Part shown: positions 32,355 through 44,900 of the stretch, one piece after another
How positions within the stretch are numbered: position 1 is the first letter of the stretch
Layout: the number at the start of each line of letters is the position of its first letter
Assembly (NCBI GenBank): GCA_019925795.1
Contig: CM034314.1
Location: 34,837,774-34,901,773, forward strand
Direction of reading: 5' to 3'
DNA from: Dendrobium chrysotoxum
Taxonomy: Eukaryota > Streptophyta > Magnoliopsida > Asparagales > Orchidaceae
Length of the DNA stretch: 64,000 bases
Program-made: the position numbers and the translations under genes
The notes under the pieces: generated by a model
Told to the model about the DNA's origin: nothing
Seen by the model: the letters and a program-made list of their open reading frames with translations, nothing else
Database searches by the model: none

Positions 32355-33665
32355 TTAGGTTGTTTCAATAATTTTATCTTCGTCCAACCTTGACCCCTCA
32401 CTATTATCAGATTCATCAAAAATAACATGAGTGGTCTCCTCAACTACCAAAGTCCTTCTATTGAAAACTCTATAGGATTTTCCAACACTTGAATATCCTA
32501 GTAAAAATCCTTCATTAGATTTTGGATCAAATTTTCCTAAGATAGTTTTTCCATTATTGTGTATGAACACCTTACATCCAAAAACATGTAGGTATGAGAG
32601 GTTGAGAATCCTACCTTTAAGAAGTTTATAGGGTGTCTTGTTTAATTTTGATCTAATGTTCACCCTATTCAACACATAACATGCGGTGCAAACTATTTTA
32701 GCCCAAAAGTATCTTGGAAGTGAATATTCTGCCAACATGGCTCTAGCAGTTTCAATCAATGGCCTGTTCTTTCTCTCAACTACTCCATTCTGTTGAGGTG
32801 TCCTAGAAGATGAGAAGTTATGGTCTATCCCATGAGATTTGCAAAAATCATCAAACACCTCATTTTCAAATTCTCCCCCATGATCAGTTTTGATTGTTAT
32901 AATTTCTAAACCTAGTTTTATCTGAATCCAAGTAGCAAAATATCTAAACTCATTGAATGATTCACTTTTGTGATATAAAAATCTAATCCATGTGAATCTT
33001 GAATAATCATCTACTATTACATACCCATATCTCTTTGCTCCTAGACTTAAGGTACTAACAGGTCCAAATAGATCAATGTGTAGGATTTCTAAGGGCTTGC
33101 TAGTTCTAACCTCCTTGATTGAATTCAAAGAGGATCTGACTTGTTTTCCTAATTGACATGCATCACACAAGTGATCTTGTGTAAAGTCAAGTTTGGGTAC
33201 ACCTCAGACTAACTCTTTTTGGGTGATTTTCCTAAAATTTCTCATGCTAGAATGACAAAACCATCTAAGCCATAACCAAGATTCATCTGATATAGTTTTC
33301 AAACACAAAGCAGTAGAAGGTTTTACAGCATTCAAATCTAGCATGTAAATATTATTTATTCTATCACCATTCAATACAACAAGTCCATTCTGATTGATAG
33401 CACATCTAGTAGGAAAAAAATTGATATGATAACTTTTGTTACACAATTAACTTATGCTCAACAGATTGTATTTTAAAACATCAACAAACAGAACATTTTC
33501 AATCACAAAGTTCTTTGAGTTTCCAATAATACCTGTACCTACCACTCGCTTGGTAGTATTATCTCCAAGTGTAACCTTGCCTCCATTCCTGGCTTCCAGC
33601 GTTATAAATTGTTTCACATCTTCAGTCATATGCTTAGAGTAGCCGCTGTCCAGGTACCGAATGCT
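32355..33665 (-). pseudogene. Element M protease and integrase (copia)
   Basis: The protease motif YLDSG is at about 33,645-33,656 (catalytic D codon 33,648-33,650). It is followed by GKVTLGDN, the GAG-pre-integrase region (33,446-33,204) and the integrase zinc-binding segment (WFCHSSMRN, CDACQLGKQ). The integrase catalytic core is open from 33,170 to 32,355. The acidic triad appears in HIDLFGPV, KTDHGGEF and NGVVERKN, so D, D and E are all present. The 'RTPQQNGVVERKN' and 'FGCKVFIH' strings are typical of plant copia. Stops at 33,446 and 33,203 break the polyprotein. The core is the best-preserved part of M. Confidence 0.9.
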
Positions 33666-33699
33666 CTCACAAGGTCTTGTGTGAGAGCGATCCTACAAA

Positions 33700-34650
33700 A
33701 TGATCAAAAGTTAGTCTTAGGAACCCACACAAGTTTGGATTCTCCTCTTGACAATTTTAAACCAGATGCATGTATGATATGCTGTGTTTTATGCACCTTA
33801 GATCTCCACACTAAATGTGTTCTATATCTAAGTGTACAAGTGTGGGAAATAAGTCCTAAACTATCATAAGAAAAACACTTTATTCTAGGAAAAGGATTCA
33901 CCAATCTATTCATCCTGAAAATTTTCTTCTTAGAGTTTGAATCAGTGATCTTGTAGTAGGATTTGTGAAAATCTTCAAGTTTGGGTGGATTTCTATTTTC
34001 TTTAAGTGTTTTTAATTGAACTTTAAGATAAGCATTAACACTTTCTAGAATCTAATTATCAATCTTTAAATTATGCTCTCTAGTATCTGATTCATCCATA
34101 TAAGTTTTAAAATCATTTTCAAGTTCAGTGTGAGATGATTTTAAAAGATTATGTTATTTGTTTAAATCATCAAACTCATCCAACAAGGTCAAGTGGTTGC
34201 TATCATTTAATACATAATCTTTCCTAAGGATCTAATATTCTTTCTACAGCTCTAAATAATCCAAATTCAACTTAGCATGCAGTTTTTTTAGTTTCCTATA
34301 TGCTGTATGTATGTGTTCAGAAACTTCAAATAATTCTTCATAAATTAAGTCACATACCTCTTCTTGATCTGATTTATCAAGATTGTCAGCCATCAAGCAC
34401 AAATTTGTGACTTCCTCTTCTGGTGTAGTTTCTAAAGAATCTGAAGCTGAGTCCGCCGAAAATGCTCATTGAAGTCTCTTTTTACCCCTTCTTTCCTTTG
34501 GTTTCTCCTCGGCCTTCTCCTTGCTAGGATTTCCTTTGAGATTGGGGCAATCAGTCTTTATATGACCTGGCTTCCTGCATTCATAGTAAATAACATCGTT
34601 AGAAGCCTTTACATTTCTGTGGAACTTACCCTTGTCCCATTATTGGCGTC
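33700..34650 (-). pseudogene. Element M gag C-terminus: zinc knuckle and long charged linker
   Basis: After the capsid frame, a TAG near 34,655 (CAG in P) precedes a knuckle reading YYECRKPGHIKTDCP (about 34,590-34,545), in which the first cysteine is replaced by tyrosine. A long acidic and leucine-rich linker follows (about 34,430-34,000), with coiled-coil character (KLKKLHAKLNLDYLEL and similar), then a region up to the protease. The extended gag linker is usual in SIRE-type elements. Several stops are present. Confidence 0.75.
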
Positions 34651-34654
34651 TTCT

Positions 34655-35458
34655 CTACTTCCTCTTTAGGAAACTCCTGAATTGCCTTGACATCAAAGCA
34701 ATGTCCTCTTCATTCTCAGGTGGTGACTTATCACTATCTGAATCATCTGCCTTCAAAGCTATATTCTTCTCTTTCCACTTGTCTCCTGCATCAATCTGTC
34801 TTTGAGTCACAGATTGCTCGTAAGCAATTAGTGATCTAAGAAGATTGTTAATAGAATATACATTTAAATCTTTTGATTCAGTTATAGAAGTTATCTTTGC
34901 ATCATAAGCAGTAGGTAAATAACGAAGTATCTTATCTACTTTTTCTGCATTCGTTAATTCCCTACTTAAGGCATGCAATGAAGTAGCAATATGTGTAAAA
35001 CGTGTATACATGTAAGAGATTGATTCATTAGGTTTCATGCAAAATAGTTCATAATCGTGCAAAAGAATGTTCAACCTAGTTTGCTTCACTTCATTTGTAA
35101 CTTCATAAGTAATGTAAAGCCTATCCCATATTTCTTTTCTTGATTTACAAGCAGAAACACGCATGTAGTCTTCTGATTTCAAAGCATAAAAGAAGCTATT
35201 CAAACACTTTGCATTTAATTGAGCTAGCTCACGTTCTTCTACAGTCCATTCGGCAAAAGGTGTTTGAACTCTAATTCCTTTTACAATTCTAGTGGATTCA
35301 ATATAACCATCCTGTACTAACATCCACATGCGATAATCAAGAGATTGTAGAAATGTAAACATATGAGTTTTCCAAAAATTAAATGGGATATTGTCAAACA
35401 AAGGTGGTCTAGTGATCGAGTAACCTTCTAAAGTATTTCGGTTTCCAAAATTAGCCAT
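34655..35458 (-). pseudogene. Element M gag capsid region (UBN2-like), 267-codon open frame
   Basis: The ATG at 35,458 lies 43 bases from the PBS. The protein begins MANFGNRNTLEGYSITRPPL and contains the copia gag hallmarks: WKTHMFTFLQSLDY, a KEIWDRLYITYEVTNEVK box, LHDYELFCMKPNESISYMYTRF and a YLPTAYDAKIT box. This is the DUF4219/UBN2-type capsid of plant copia elements. The frame is open to 34,655, where a premature TAG cuts off the zinc knuckle. If translated it would give a capsid without nucleocapsid. It is flanked upstream by the PBS and 5' LTR in the right orientation. Confidence 0.88.
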
Positions 35459-35500
35459 GATCGAATTTCAAAAAGTAGTTTAAATAGTAATTTTTGAAAT

Positions 35501-35514
35501 AGCCTCTGATACCA
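35501..35514 (-). other. Element M primer-binding site (initiator tRNA-Met type)
   Basis: The minus strand reads TGGTATCAGAGGCT, two bases after the LTR end. This is the common copia PBS complementary to the initiator tRNA-Met 3' end, and it is nearly intact, unlike P's. Confidence 0.88.
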
Positions 35515-35516
35515 CT

Positions 35517-37151
35517 TAAAAGTCTGAATAGGTTATTAGACCTATTGCTTACGTCCCTAGGTAAACCAAGAGGGGGATTGAATTGGTCCTTTTAAAAATT
35601 TCTCTTAAATTTTTGAAAAACTTATATTTAAAAAGTTATGCAGATCGTATAGTACAATTTACCTTCGTACAGTACGAACAAAGTGAATTTTTAAAGCTAT
35701 TTTAATCTCAATAATTTAACCACAGAAAAATAAAATACATAAAAATAACAGTGCAGATAAATAAAAAGTAAGAACAGAAAACACCAGAATTTATAATGGT
35801 TCGGTCAAAACACGACCTACATCCACTCCCTAGAGACTCCTCTAGGTATTGCACTAAACTCAAGTTACTCTCCTTTTGCCCCCATAGCAAGGCAGAGAAG
35901 CCTTTACAAACTCTCTTCCACCAACCCGGTGCGGTAGAGAACCATCATCTTTTTTCACTCTATAAGTAACGGCATAGAACCGATCATCCTTTTTCACCTT
36001 CCTTGTGATGGCAGAGAACCAGTCATCCTTTTTCACCCTCCTGGTGATGGCAGAGAACCAGTCATCCTTTCTCACTCTCCTAGTGACGACAGAGAACCAG
36101 ACCTTCTTCAAAGATCTTCTCTCAAGAGTCTTCAAGGAGATAGAGAAGTGACTTGAAGTACAAAATAATGAAATCCTCACTCTTGGATAACCTTGTGAAT
36201 CCCCTCACAATTTTTATTCCAAGGATCTCACTCAACTCACACCCAAATACTCTCACTTATCACTCTCCCGTCCTCTCTCAAGAAGAAATTTGTAGAAGCT
36301 TCTCCATACAAGTCAGTTTAAAGGTCCTTAAATATTAAGGACAAGAAAAATCATCCAAAAAGTGAATTTTTGAAGTTTCATGCATCCCGATAGCCCCGTA
36401 CAATGATCTTCGTACTTTACAAATAGTTCAAATCATTGAACGATTCATCCCGTACGATCCCATACGAATCAAAGTCAGGGCCATTCATACCTCAAATCCT
36501 CCTGTATGAATTATATTTCGTACTGTACGAATAGTTCAAAACTGAACAATTTATCCCATATGAACCTGTATGAACCAAATTCAGAGCCCTTCATACCACA
36601 AAATATCGTGTATGAAATCAATTTCGTACTGTATGAATAGTTCAAAAATTGAACAATTCATCTCGTATGAACCAGTACGAAGAAAAAATAGAGTCGTTCG
36701 TACCACAAAATCTTCTTTACGAACCATATGTTGTACTGTATAAATTGAACTTAAAAAAAATTTTCAAGCCAGATAGGTTCGTTGTGGAGGACAAATATAC
36801 AGATCGTCCCGTACGATTGTATATCGTACTGTACGATCAGTTTAAAAAATTAAGTTTTTTACTCCCCCATCATGTGTGTGTGTGTGCATAGTTATCCAAC
36901 TTACAATCATACTCTCTCAGACATAAGAAAATAAAAAATACATACTTCACTTATAATAGACATTAACACATGAACTTGAAGTCTTCAGAAATTTTGAGTG
37001 CGAATATCCTGAAAGAACATGTTATTGCACACAAAAAGAAACTCCAATATATGTTAGGAGAAGAATAAAATAAATAAAAGGTTTTTGTAATCATCAAAAA
37101 TGATTTGTATCAGAATTTTCTTGAACGAACGGATTTACACAGATCATAACA
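35517..37151 (-). mobile_element. Element M 5' LTR
   Basis: 1,635 bp. On the minus strand it starts TGTTATGATCTGTGTAAATC (37,151) and ends just before the PBS. It contains U3 GTAC-rich 108-bp repeats (36,410-36,740), a weak TATA (near 36,335), the 39-bp repeats (35,950-36,100) and a (GT)n tract at 36,872-36,886. It pairs with the 3' LTR at 18,781-20,405. Confidence 0.9.
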
Positions 37152-37156
37152 AGTCT

Positions 37157-37198
37157 AGGGACGTAATTAATAGGTCTAACAACCTATTCGCACTTTCA
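37157..37198 (+). mobile_element. Element P 5' LTR, last 42 bp after element M
   Basis: AGGGACGTAATTAATAGGTC continuing to CGCACTTTCA completes the LTR that stops at 18,780. It matches the end of P's 3' LTR (54,908-54,949). Bases 37,152-37,156 (AGTCT) are the duplicated target of M. Confidence 0.92.
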
Positions 37199-37200
37199 AG

Positions 37201-37213
37201 TGGTATTGAAGCC
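37201..37213 (+). other. Element P primer-binding site, degenerate
   Basis: TGGTATTGAAGCC lies two bases after the LTR end, where M has TGGTATCAGAGGC. Two or three substitutions would weaken pairing to initiator tRNA-Met. Confidence 0.85.
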
Positions 37214-37256
37214 TATTTTTAAAATTACTGTTTAAATTAGTTTTTGAAATTCAATC

Positions 37257-38960
37257 ATGGCTAATGTTGGAAACCAAAATACACCTGAGTGTTATTCTAT
37301 CACTAGACCTCCACTGTTTGATAACATCCCATTTGATTTTTTGGAAAACTTGTATGTCTACTTTTCTACAATGACTTGACTATCGCATGTAGATTTTAGT
37401 ACATGAAGGATACACTGAACCTACTAGAATTATAGAAGGAATAAAAGTTCAATCACCTTTCACTAAATGGACTATAGTAGAATGTGATTTAGCTCAATTG
37501 AATACTAAGTATTTGAATAGTTTCTTTTGTGCATTAAAATCGGAAGACTACATGTGGGTTTCTACTTGTAAATCTGGTAAAGAGATTTGAGATAGGCTTT
37601 GCATCACATATGAAGGAACCAATGAAGTAAAATAATCAAGATTGAATATTATACTGCATGATTATGAATAATTTTATCTGAAACCAAATGAATCAATCTC
37701 TGACATGTATACTTATTTTACCCAGATTGTAACTTCATTGCAAGCTTTAGGTAGGGAACTAACTAATTCTAAAAAAGTTAATAAGATGTTATACTTTTTG
37801 TCTACTTCCTATGAAGCAAAGATCACTGCTATAACAGAGTCAAAAGACTTAAATGTTTACTCTATTGATAATCTGCTTGGTTCACTAATTGCTTACGAGC
37901 AAGGAGTGACTCAAAGACAGAATGATGTAGGTGATAGAAGGAAGAAAAGAACATTGCACTAAAAGTGGATGACTCTGAGAGTGATCAATCCCAGCCTGAG
38001 GATGAAGAGGATATTACATTAATAATAAGGCAGTTTAAAAGTTTCTTAAAGAGGAAGCAGAGGAGACGCTAGTAGTGGAATAAAGGTAAGTTCCATAAAA
38101 ATGTTAAGGCTTCTAATAATATTATTTTCTATGAGTACAGGAAGCTAGGATAAATAAAGATAGAATGCCCCAATCTCAAGGCCAATCCTCGCGAGGAGAA
38201 AGCCGAGGAGAAACCAAAGGATAGAAAGGGGAAAAAGAGACTTCAACGAGCATTTTGGGTGGACTCAGCTTCAGATTCTTCAGAAATAGCACTTGAAGAT
38301 GAAGTCACGAATTTGTGCTTGATGGCTGATAATCTTGATCATTTGGATCAAAAGGAGGTATGTGCCTTAAGTTATGATGAGTTATTTGAAGTTTCTGAAT
38401 GCATTTATTCTTCATATTGGAAACTAAAGAAACTGTATGCCAAATTGAATCTGGACTTCATAGAATTACAAAATGAATATGAAATCCTTAGGAAAGATCA
38501 TGCATTAAATGATAACAACCAGATGACATTGTTAGATGAGTTTGATGATTTAAATAAATAGCATGAACTTTTAAAATCATCACACACTAAACTAGAAAAT
38601 GATTTCAAAATAATTATGGATGAATCAGATAGTAGAGAGCATAAGTTAAAGATTGATAATTTGATTCTAAAAAATGCAAATGCATTTCTTGAGGTTAAAT
38701 TGAAAGCACTTGAGGAAAATATGAATCAACCTAAACTTGAAGATTTTCATAAAATCTATCACAAGTTAATTAATACAAAGATTGGTGAATCCTTTCTCGG
38801 GAGTAATGTGTTTTTCTTGTGGTATGATTGGACATATTTTTCACACTTGTACTATTTAACATAGAACACATCTAGTGTGGAGACCTAAGATGCATAAAAC
38901 ACAGCATATCACACATGCATCTATTTTAAAATTGCCAAGAGGAGAACCCAAACTTGTTTA
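37257..38960 (+). pseudogene. Element P gag, broken
   Basis: The ATG at 37,257 starts MANVGNQNTPECYSITRPPL, homologous to M's capsid. A TGA near 37,378 and further stops and frame changes follow. Readable pieces include 37,705-37,962 (SKDLNVYSIDNLLGSLIAYE) and the acidic, coiled-coil-like linker at 38,259-38,864. The zinc knuckle (about 38,125-38,170) has lost both leading cysteines (FYEYRKLG) and carries a stop. It cannot make a nucleocapsid. Confidence 0.85.
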
Positions 38961-39019
38961 GGTTCCCATGTATAACATTTGATAATTCTATAGGAAGACT
39001 CTCACACAAGACCTCGTGA

Positions 39020-40240
39020 GAGCATTTGGTACCTGAACAGCGGCTCCTTAAGGCATATGACTGGAGATGCAAATAAATCCATATCATTGGAAGCCAGGAA
39101 TGGAGGCAAGGTTACACTTGGAGATAATACCACCAAGAAAGTGGTAGGTATAAGTATGATTAAAAATTCAAAAAACTTTGTGATTGAAAACGTTCAATTA
39201 GTAGAAGGGTTAAAACATAATCTATTGAGCATAAATCAACTATGTAAAAAAGGTTATCATATAAAATTTTTGCCTACTAGCTGTGTCATTAGTCAAAATA
39301 GAACTATTGTGTTGAATGGTGATAGAGTAAATAATATTTACATACTAGATTTAAATTTTATAAAATCTTCTACTACTTTTTATTTGAAAACTGTATCTGA
39401 TGAGTCATTGTTATGGAATAGAAGACTTTGTCATTCTAGCATGAGAAATCATAGGAAAATCACCCCAAAAAAGTTTGTTAGAGGTATACCCAAATTAGAC
39501 TTTACAAAAGATCACTTATGTGATGCATGTCAAATAGGAAAACAAGTCAAATTCTCTTTCAATTTAATCAAAGAAATTAGAACAAGCAAGTCCTTAGAAA
39601 TTCTTCGCATGGATCTCTTTGGACCCGTTAGTACCTTAAGTTTAGGAGGAAAAATATTTGGGTTTGTAAATATGGATGATTATTCAAGATTCACCTGAAT
39701 TAGATTTTTGAATTATAAGAGTGAATCATTTGTGGTGTTTACAGATTTTACCACTTGGATTGAGAAAAAACTAGGTTTGGAAATTATAACTATCCAAAGT
39801 GATCATGGGGGAGAACTTACAAATGAATTATTTGATGATTTTTTCAAATCTCATGGGATAGATCATAACTTCTCAGCTTCTAGAACACCTCAATAAAATG
39901 GAGTAGTTGAGAGAAAAAATAAGACATTAATTGAAACTGCTAGAGCCATGTTGGTAGAATATTTACTTTTAAAATATTTTTGGGCTGAAGCAGTTAGTAC
40001 AACATGCTATGTATTGAATAGGGTGTATATTAGATCAAAATTAAATAAGACACCCTATGAACTTCTTAAAGGTAGAATTCCCAATCTCTCACACCTATAC
40101 AAATTTGGATGTAAAGTGTTCATACATAATAATAGAAAAACTCTCATAGGAAAATTTGATCCTAAATTTGATGAAGGAATTTTTTTAGGATATTCAAGTG
40201 TTGAAAAATCTTAGAGTTTTTAATAGAAGGACATTAGTAG
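39020..40240 (+). pseudogene. Element P protease and integrase, broken; protease Asp lost
   Basis: The protease motif reads YLNSG (asparagine codon at 39,036-39,038) where M has YLDSG, so the catalytic aspartate is lost. The long frame 39,057-39,698 carries the GAG-pre-integrase region, the integrase zinc-binding segment (WNRRLCHSS, CDACQIGKQ) and the first catalytic D (RMDLFGPV). The core continues through stops at 39,698 and 39,896 with QSDHGGEL and NGVVERKN, so the second D and the E are still readable. A final stop lies near 40,213. Confidence 0.88.
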
Positions 40241-40554
40241 TTGAGGAGACCACTCATATTATTTTTGATGAATCTGATAATACTCGAGGGTCTAAGTTGG
40301 ATGAAGATGAAGTTGATGAAATAACCCAAGGACTTGAAAATATAAAAGTGGAAGAAAGGGTTTAAAATCAATAAGAAAATAAATTACATAGAGAATTGAA
40401 TTATCCCAAGAGTCATCCTAAGGAGTTGATTTTAGGAGACCCAAGTGAAAGAGTTAGGACTAAGCATGGTATGAGGAAAGAAGTCAATCATTCAGCCTTT
40501 ATTTCAATGATTGAACCTAATAATATAAATTAAGCACTTTTGGATGAATTTTAG

Positions 40555-41985
40555 ATTTTGGCCATGCAAGAAGAACTGAATCAATTAATAAAAAATGATG
40601 TTTGGGAGTTAATTGAAAGGCCAAAGGATCAAAGTGTAGTTGGGTCTAAGTGGGTGTTAAAAAATAAAATGAAAGATTCAGGAGTAGTGGTTAGAAATAA
40701 GGCTAGATTGGTAACTAAGGGGTATAATCAAATAGAATGGATTGATTTTGAGGAGGTATTTTCCCATGTAGTAAGACTTGAAGCAATTAGGATTTTGTTA
40801 GCCTTTGCCTATTTTAAAGATTTTAAATTGTATCAAATGGATATTAAAAGTGTTTTTTTGAATAGGGTGATAGAAGAGGATGTTTATGTTAAGCAACCTT
40901 TAGGTTTTGAAAATTCTAAATTCCTTAATCATGTTTTCAAATTGAAAAAGGTATTATAGGACTAAAATAAGCACCTAGGGTGTGGTATGAGAGGTTAAGC
41001 ACTTTTCTATTAAAAGGATCATTTATTAAAGGAAGTGTGGACACCACTCTTTTTTTTAAAAGAATAGAGAATGAAATACTCATTATACAAATATATATGG
41101 ATGACATCATTTTTGGATCAACTGATAACAATCTATGTGATGAATTTTCAAAAATAATGAGTTGTGAATTGAGATGAGTTTGATGGGTGACTTGAGTTAT
41201 TTTTTTAGTTTTAGCATAAAACAAAATGAGGAAGAAACTTTTCTTAGTCAGTCTAAGTATGTTAAGGACATCCTCAAAATGTATGAAATGGATAATGCTA
41301 AACCAGTTACTACACCCATGAGTTTCTCAGTACAGTTAGATAAGGACTCTAAGGGAAAATCTGTTGATTAAAAGAAGTTTAGAGGAATAATTAGATTATT
41401 ATTTTACTTGATAGTTAGCAGACCAGACATTATGTTTAGTGTTTATTTATGTGCTAGATTTCAATCTAATCCAAAGGAATCACATTTGATAATAGAGAAA
41501 AGAATATTGAGATATCTTTTGGGAACTCAAAACTTAGGGATTTGGTATCCTAAGCACATCTATTCATTTGAAATAATTGGATTTTCAGATTTGGACTTTA
41601 TAGGCTATAGGGTTGATAAAAAAAGTACATCTAAAACTTGTCAATTCATTAGAAATTCTTTAGTATCTTGGTCCAGTAGGAAACAAAATTTAGTAGCACT
41701 TTCTACACCTGAATTAGAATATATTGCCTTAGGTAGTTGTGTGACACAGGTGCTTTGGTTAAAACAACAGCTAATTGACTTAAGATTTTCTTTTAGCATA
41801 ATTCAAATATTTTGTGATAACACTAGTGTCATATGCATTTCAAAGAATCTTATTCAACATACTAGAACCAAGCATATCGATATAAGGAATCATTTTATAA
41901 GAGATCATGTAGCAAAAGAGAAAATTTAATTACATCATGTTGCTATTAAACATTAAATTGTAGATATTTTCACAAAACCCCTAGC
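40555..41985 (+). pseudogene. Element P reverse transcriptase and RNase H, broken
   Basis: RT starts with QEELNQLIKNDVWELIERPK (from 40,564) and is open to 40,959. It resumes near 40,980 and keeps a polymerase box YMDD at 41,094-41,105. A frame change near 41,170 leads to the MGDLSYFFSFSIKQ part. RNase H is open at 41,408-41,929 (SRPDIMFSV, STSKTCQFI, CDNTSVICISKN), ending near IFTKPLAFDTF (about 41,985). In one RNase H box, STAEAEYIALGSC of M reads STPELEYIALGSC here. Confidence 0.88.
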
Positions 41986-44900
41986 TTTTGACACTTTTAG
42001 CATATTGAGGTGTTTTGATTGAAAAATATATGTTTTGAAAATTTTAATTTTCTTTGAGAAATGTTTAATTTCTGAAATTTTTAAAATTTGAGATCGAACG
42101 CTTATTATGAATGATATATCACCTCGAAAGGTGATCATATCGTTCCCTAATAGTTTCATATTACAAATCTTTGAATTTATCCCAATTATCGTAGTTGAAT
42201 TTGAGAAAGAACTATATATGACCCCGAAGGGTCAAAATGAGTATTCAATCAGATATTTAACTACAATAATTTGGATAAGAAGATCATTCATCTCATAATT
42301 AAACCTACGATAGTAATTGTTATATCCTTCCAGAGAAAGAAGTTATCAATTACTATTGATAGTTTAAAATGACAATAATAATCGTCGAGTCTTGAATTTC
42401 CCAAAGATAATTAATTAAAATTTTAAAAACTTGATTTTAAAAATCTTGTCTGGGTTTCTAAATCTCCTACGAGCACAAGCCCTTGTAGTTAATTACATCA
42501 TAGGAAACTAGAAATTTCCTACAAAACATCTCGATTAAAATAGCGATATAAATTTCATTTAAGAATTCAAAGCTTGATATCAAGGGAGGTTAAGGAACTG
42601 GAATTTTCAAATCAGGAATGGTTCAAGGTTGAATACTTATTTTTGGAGTCAAAGGAGGAAGGGTAGGAGGTGTTTTGAGATTCTAAATTACTTCAGAAAT
42701 ACCCCATGCTATCCTAAGTGTTAGGCTTGAATTTGATGGAAAGAGATTTAAGTTTAAATGATTGAATTTTTAGAAAGTGGGAATCAGATTCCCAGAGGTT
42801 GAGGTCTTAAGATTAAAAATCTTCCTCAGATCCTAAGTCTAAAATGGGCACTAAAAATCAGTGACCCGAATACTAGCTAATCAATGCAATCCTGGACTTA
42901 CCCCGGCCTGGATTGGGGAGCCAGCTAAACCACCTAAATGCTTTAAAACCTTGTTTCCTGTATTTTATGAAAGACTGGTTCGGGGAAATTATTTAAGATT
43001 AGTTTAAAGAGAACGGGACTAACATCTAGAGTAAATTCCTAATTGGCCCCTCAATATATCTTGGGTGAAATGATTAAGCTAAGAATGTAATTAAAAATTT
43101 AAACTCAATTTTTAATTTGTATCTAATGCAATATATGCTAGTTGACTTGATTAAATGCTTGAAATCAGAATAAAGTAGTTTTAAAATTAGGCTTAAAAAT
43201 AGGTTTTATCCTAGAGATTGCACAAGATCCCCTTGGATAGAACTGCACCCTAATAGGTCAGGTGGTCTGTCAAAACACACAGGCGGGGAGGTGCCTAACA
43301 TGGTAGAGAAGATTCAATATGATGCATGAAAAACTCACGGTGAGTCCAGGCTTACTTCTTTAAAAGCGTTAGAGTTTCTATCTGAGCCTAAAATTTTTAA
43401 TTTTAATTAAAGTAGAAATAGTTTGACCATACCCTCATGAGCCTCCGATCAGGTTCAATGCTAAATCAAAATTGACATGCAAAATCGCCAAAAGAAACTA
43501 CTAAAATCATGCAATCCTAATATGGCAATCACATAATAATTAAATCAATTAAATAATCAAATCAATTAAATGTAATATTCAAACTAAAAGTTCATGTGGC
43601 AAGTGCCACTTAATTATATAACCCAGGGTCTACAGGAAAGTAAAGTGGCCGGGTACCACTGACTACAACCCAGATTCTACTCCTAAGACTCAAGTGACTT
43701 TGAGAATTGGGATTCTTCTCATTCTTCACTTCTTCGTCTTCTTGCAACTCCTTGGATCGTCGGGTCTGGATATCCAAATGAAAAGAAACTCCCCCTGAAT
43801 TGGGGTGTTAACTTTTCTCTTTGGATATTTTAGAGGTATCCTAACTTAGGCTTCCAAATGGAGGAGGACTCTCCCTTAAGGGATGTTCTCTCCTCTTTGG
43901 AATCTAAGTAGGATATATATCCCATTATCAAATTACTTGATACATTACAACTCAATTACATCTCAAATCAAATTACATTCAAATTTAAAAGAAAAATCTA
44001 GACTCAATAACCTACAGGTTATCCTAATAATCAACAATTATTTGAACATTCCAAGAAGTTAATATATTTGAAATTTAAAATGCTTAAACTAGCTACACTT
44101 GGTCATGCTCTTTTAATTTTGAAGGGAGACTTAAGCAAATTTTTGGAGCACCTGTGCAATTTAATATTTATGATTTTGCCTCCTTTAATTTTAAATGCCC
44201 TGTATGAGCATGGCCACCTACATACGATTGAATTAGTACAAATTATTCCTAATCTAGGGGTAGATCTAACGCATAATCAATTACATCACAAAGTGCTAAA
44301 ATTTAAATAAACAAACACATCAATTCTACTACTAGCAAACAGCATGCAATAAAAGTTTGAAAACCCGGTACACAACAGAAATGTAAACACCGGCCTACCC
44401 TAAGACTAGAGTTGGTTGTCTAGAAAATAATCTAAAGTGTGTGAGATAGGCTATGTGGCTTTGATATGTCCTAAATCGGGTACTTAATTGAAGTTGTTTG
44501 ATGTTCTGGTTGGTTGAAAGACTTAAGGGAGATTTTAATTAAAGTTTAAATCTTAATGATTTAAAATTCATTTTTAAAATTGATTTCAATTGTTTGTTGG
44601 ATATCACCTTTGTTTCACACCGAGGCAATAAAGTTTATTTCACTTTCCTTGGGTCTAATTTAATAGCTTCGTAGGCTTGGGTTACCTAGTGGTACCCGAT
44701 ATCATTAAGTGTTTTGAATTTAATTAAGTTTAAAAGTTGATTAATTATTAATTAAGGCTGGTTGGTTGCTGGTTTTAAGGTTGAAATAATGTTTTCTGGA
44801 ATTATTGATAATTTGTTGAATTTTAAAATTTTCTTGATTATTATAATCAATTAATTAAGGGGTTAAAAGCTAACTTTTTGATTTAAAGTATTTTTTGGAA

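Larger units (their letters stand above)
18781..37151 (-). mobile_element. Element M: SIRE/Maximus-like Ty1/copia retrotransposon in reverse, inside P's 5' LTR
   Basis: On the minus strand, the 5' LTR is 35,517-37,151, PBS 35,501-35,514, gag-pol 35,458-30,680, third ORF about 22,890-21,811, PPT 20,420-20,406 and 3' LTR 18,781-20,405. It is interrupted by solo LTR N. The flanking TSD is AGCCT (18,776-18,780) and AGTCT (37,152-37,156). P's LTR sequence resumes exactly after the TSD (AGGGACGTAATTAATAGG), as seen in P's intact 3' LTR. Net length is about 11.3 kb, matching P. Reading frames are damaged but less so than in P. Confidence 0.92.

Noticed and set aside
35517..37198. A single LTR shared by two divergent copia elements, or a palindromic element
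   Set aside because: LTR boundaries, the AGCCT/AGTCT TSD and the missing 42 bp of P's LTR at 37,157-37,198 show that M inserted into P's LTR.
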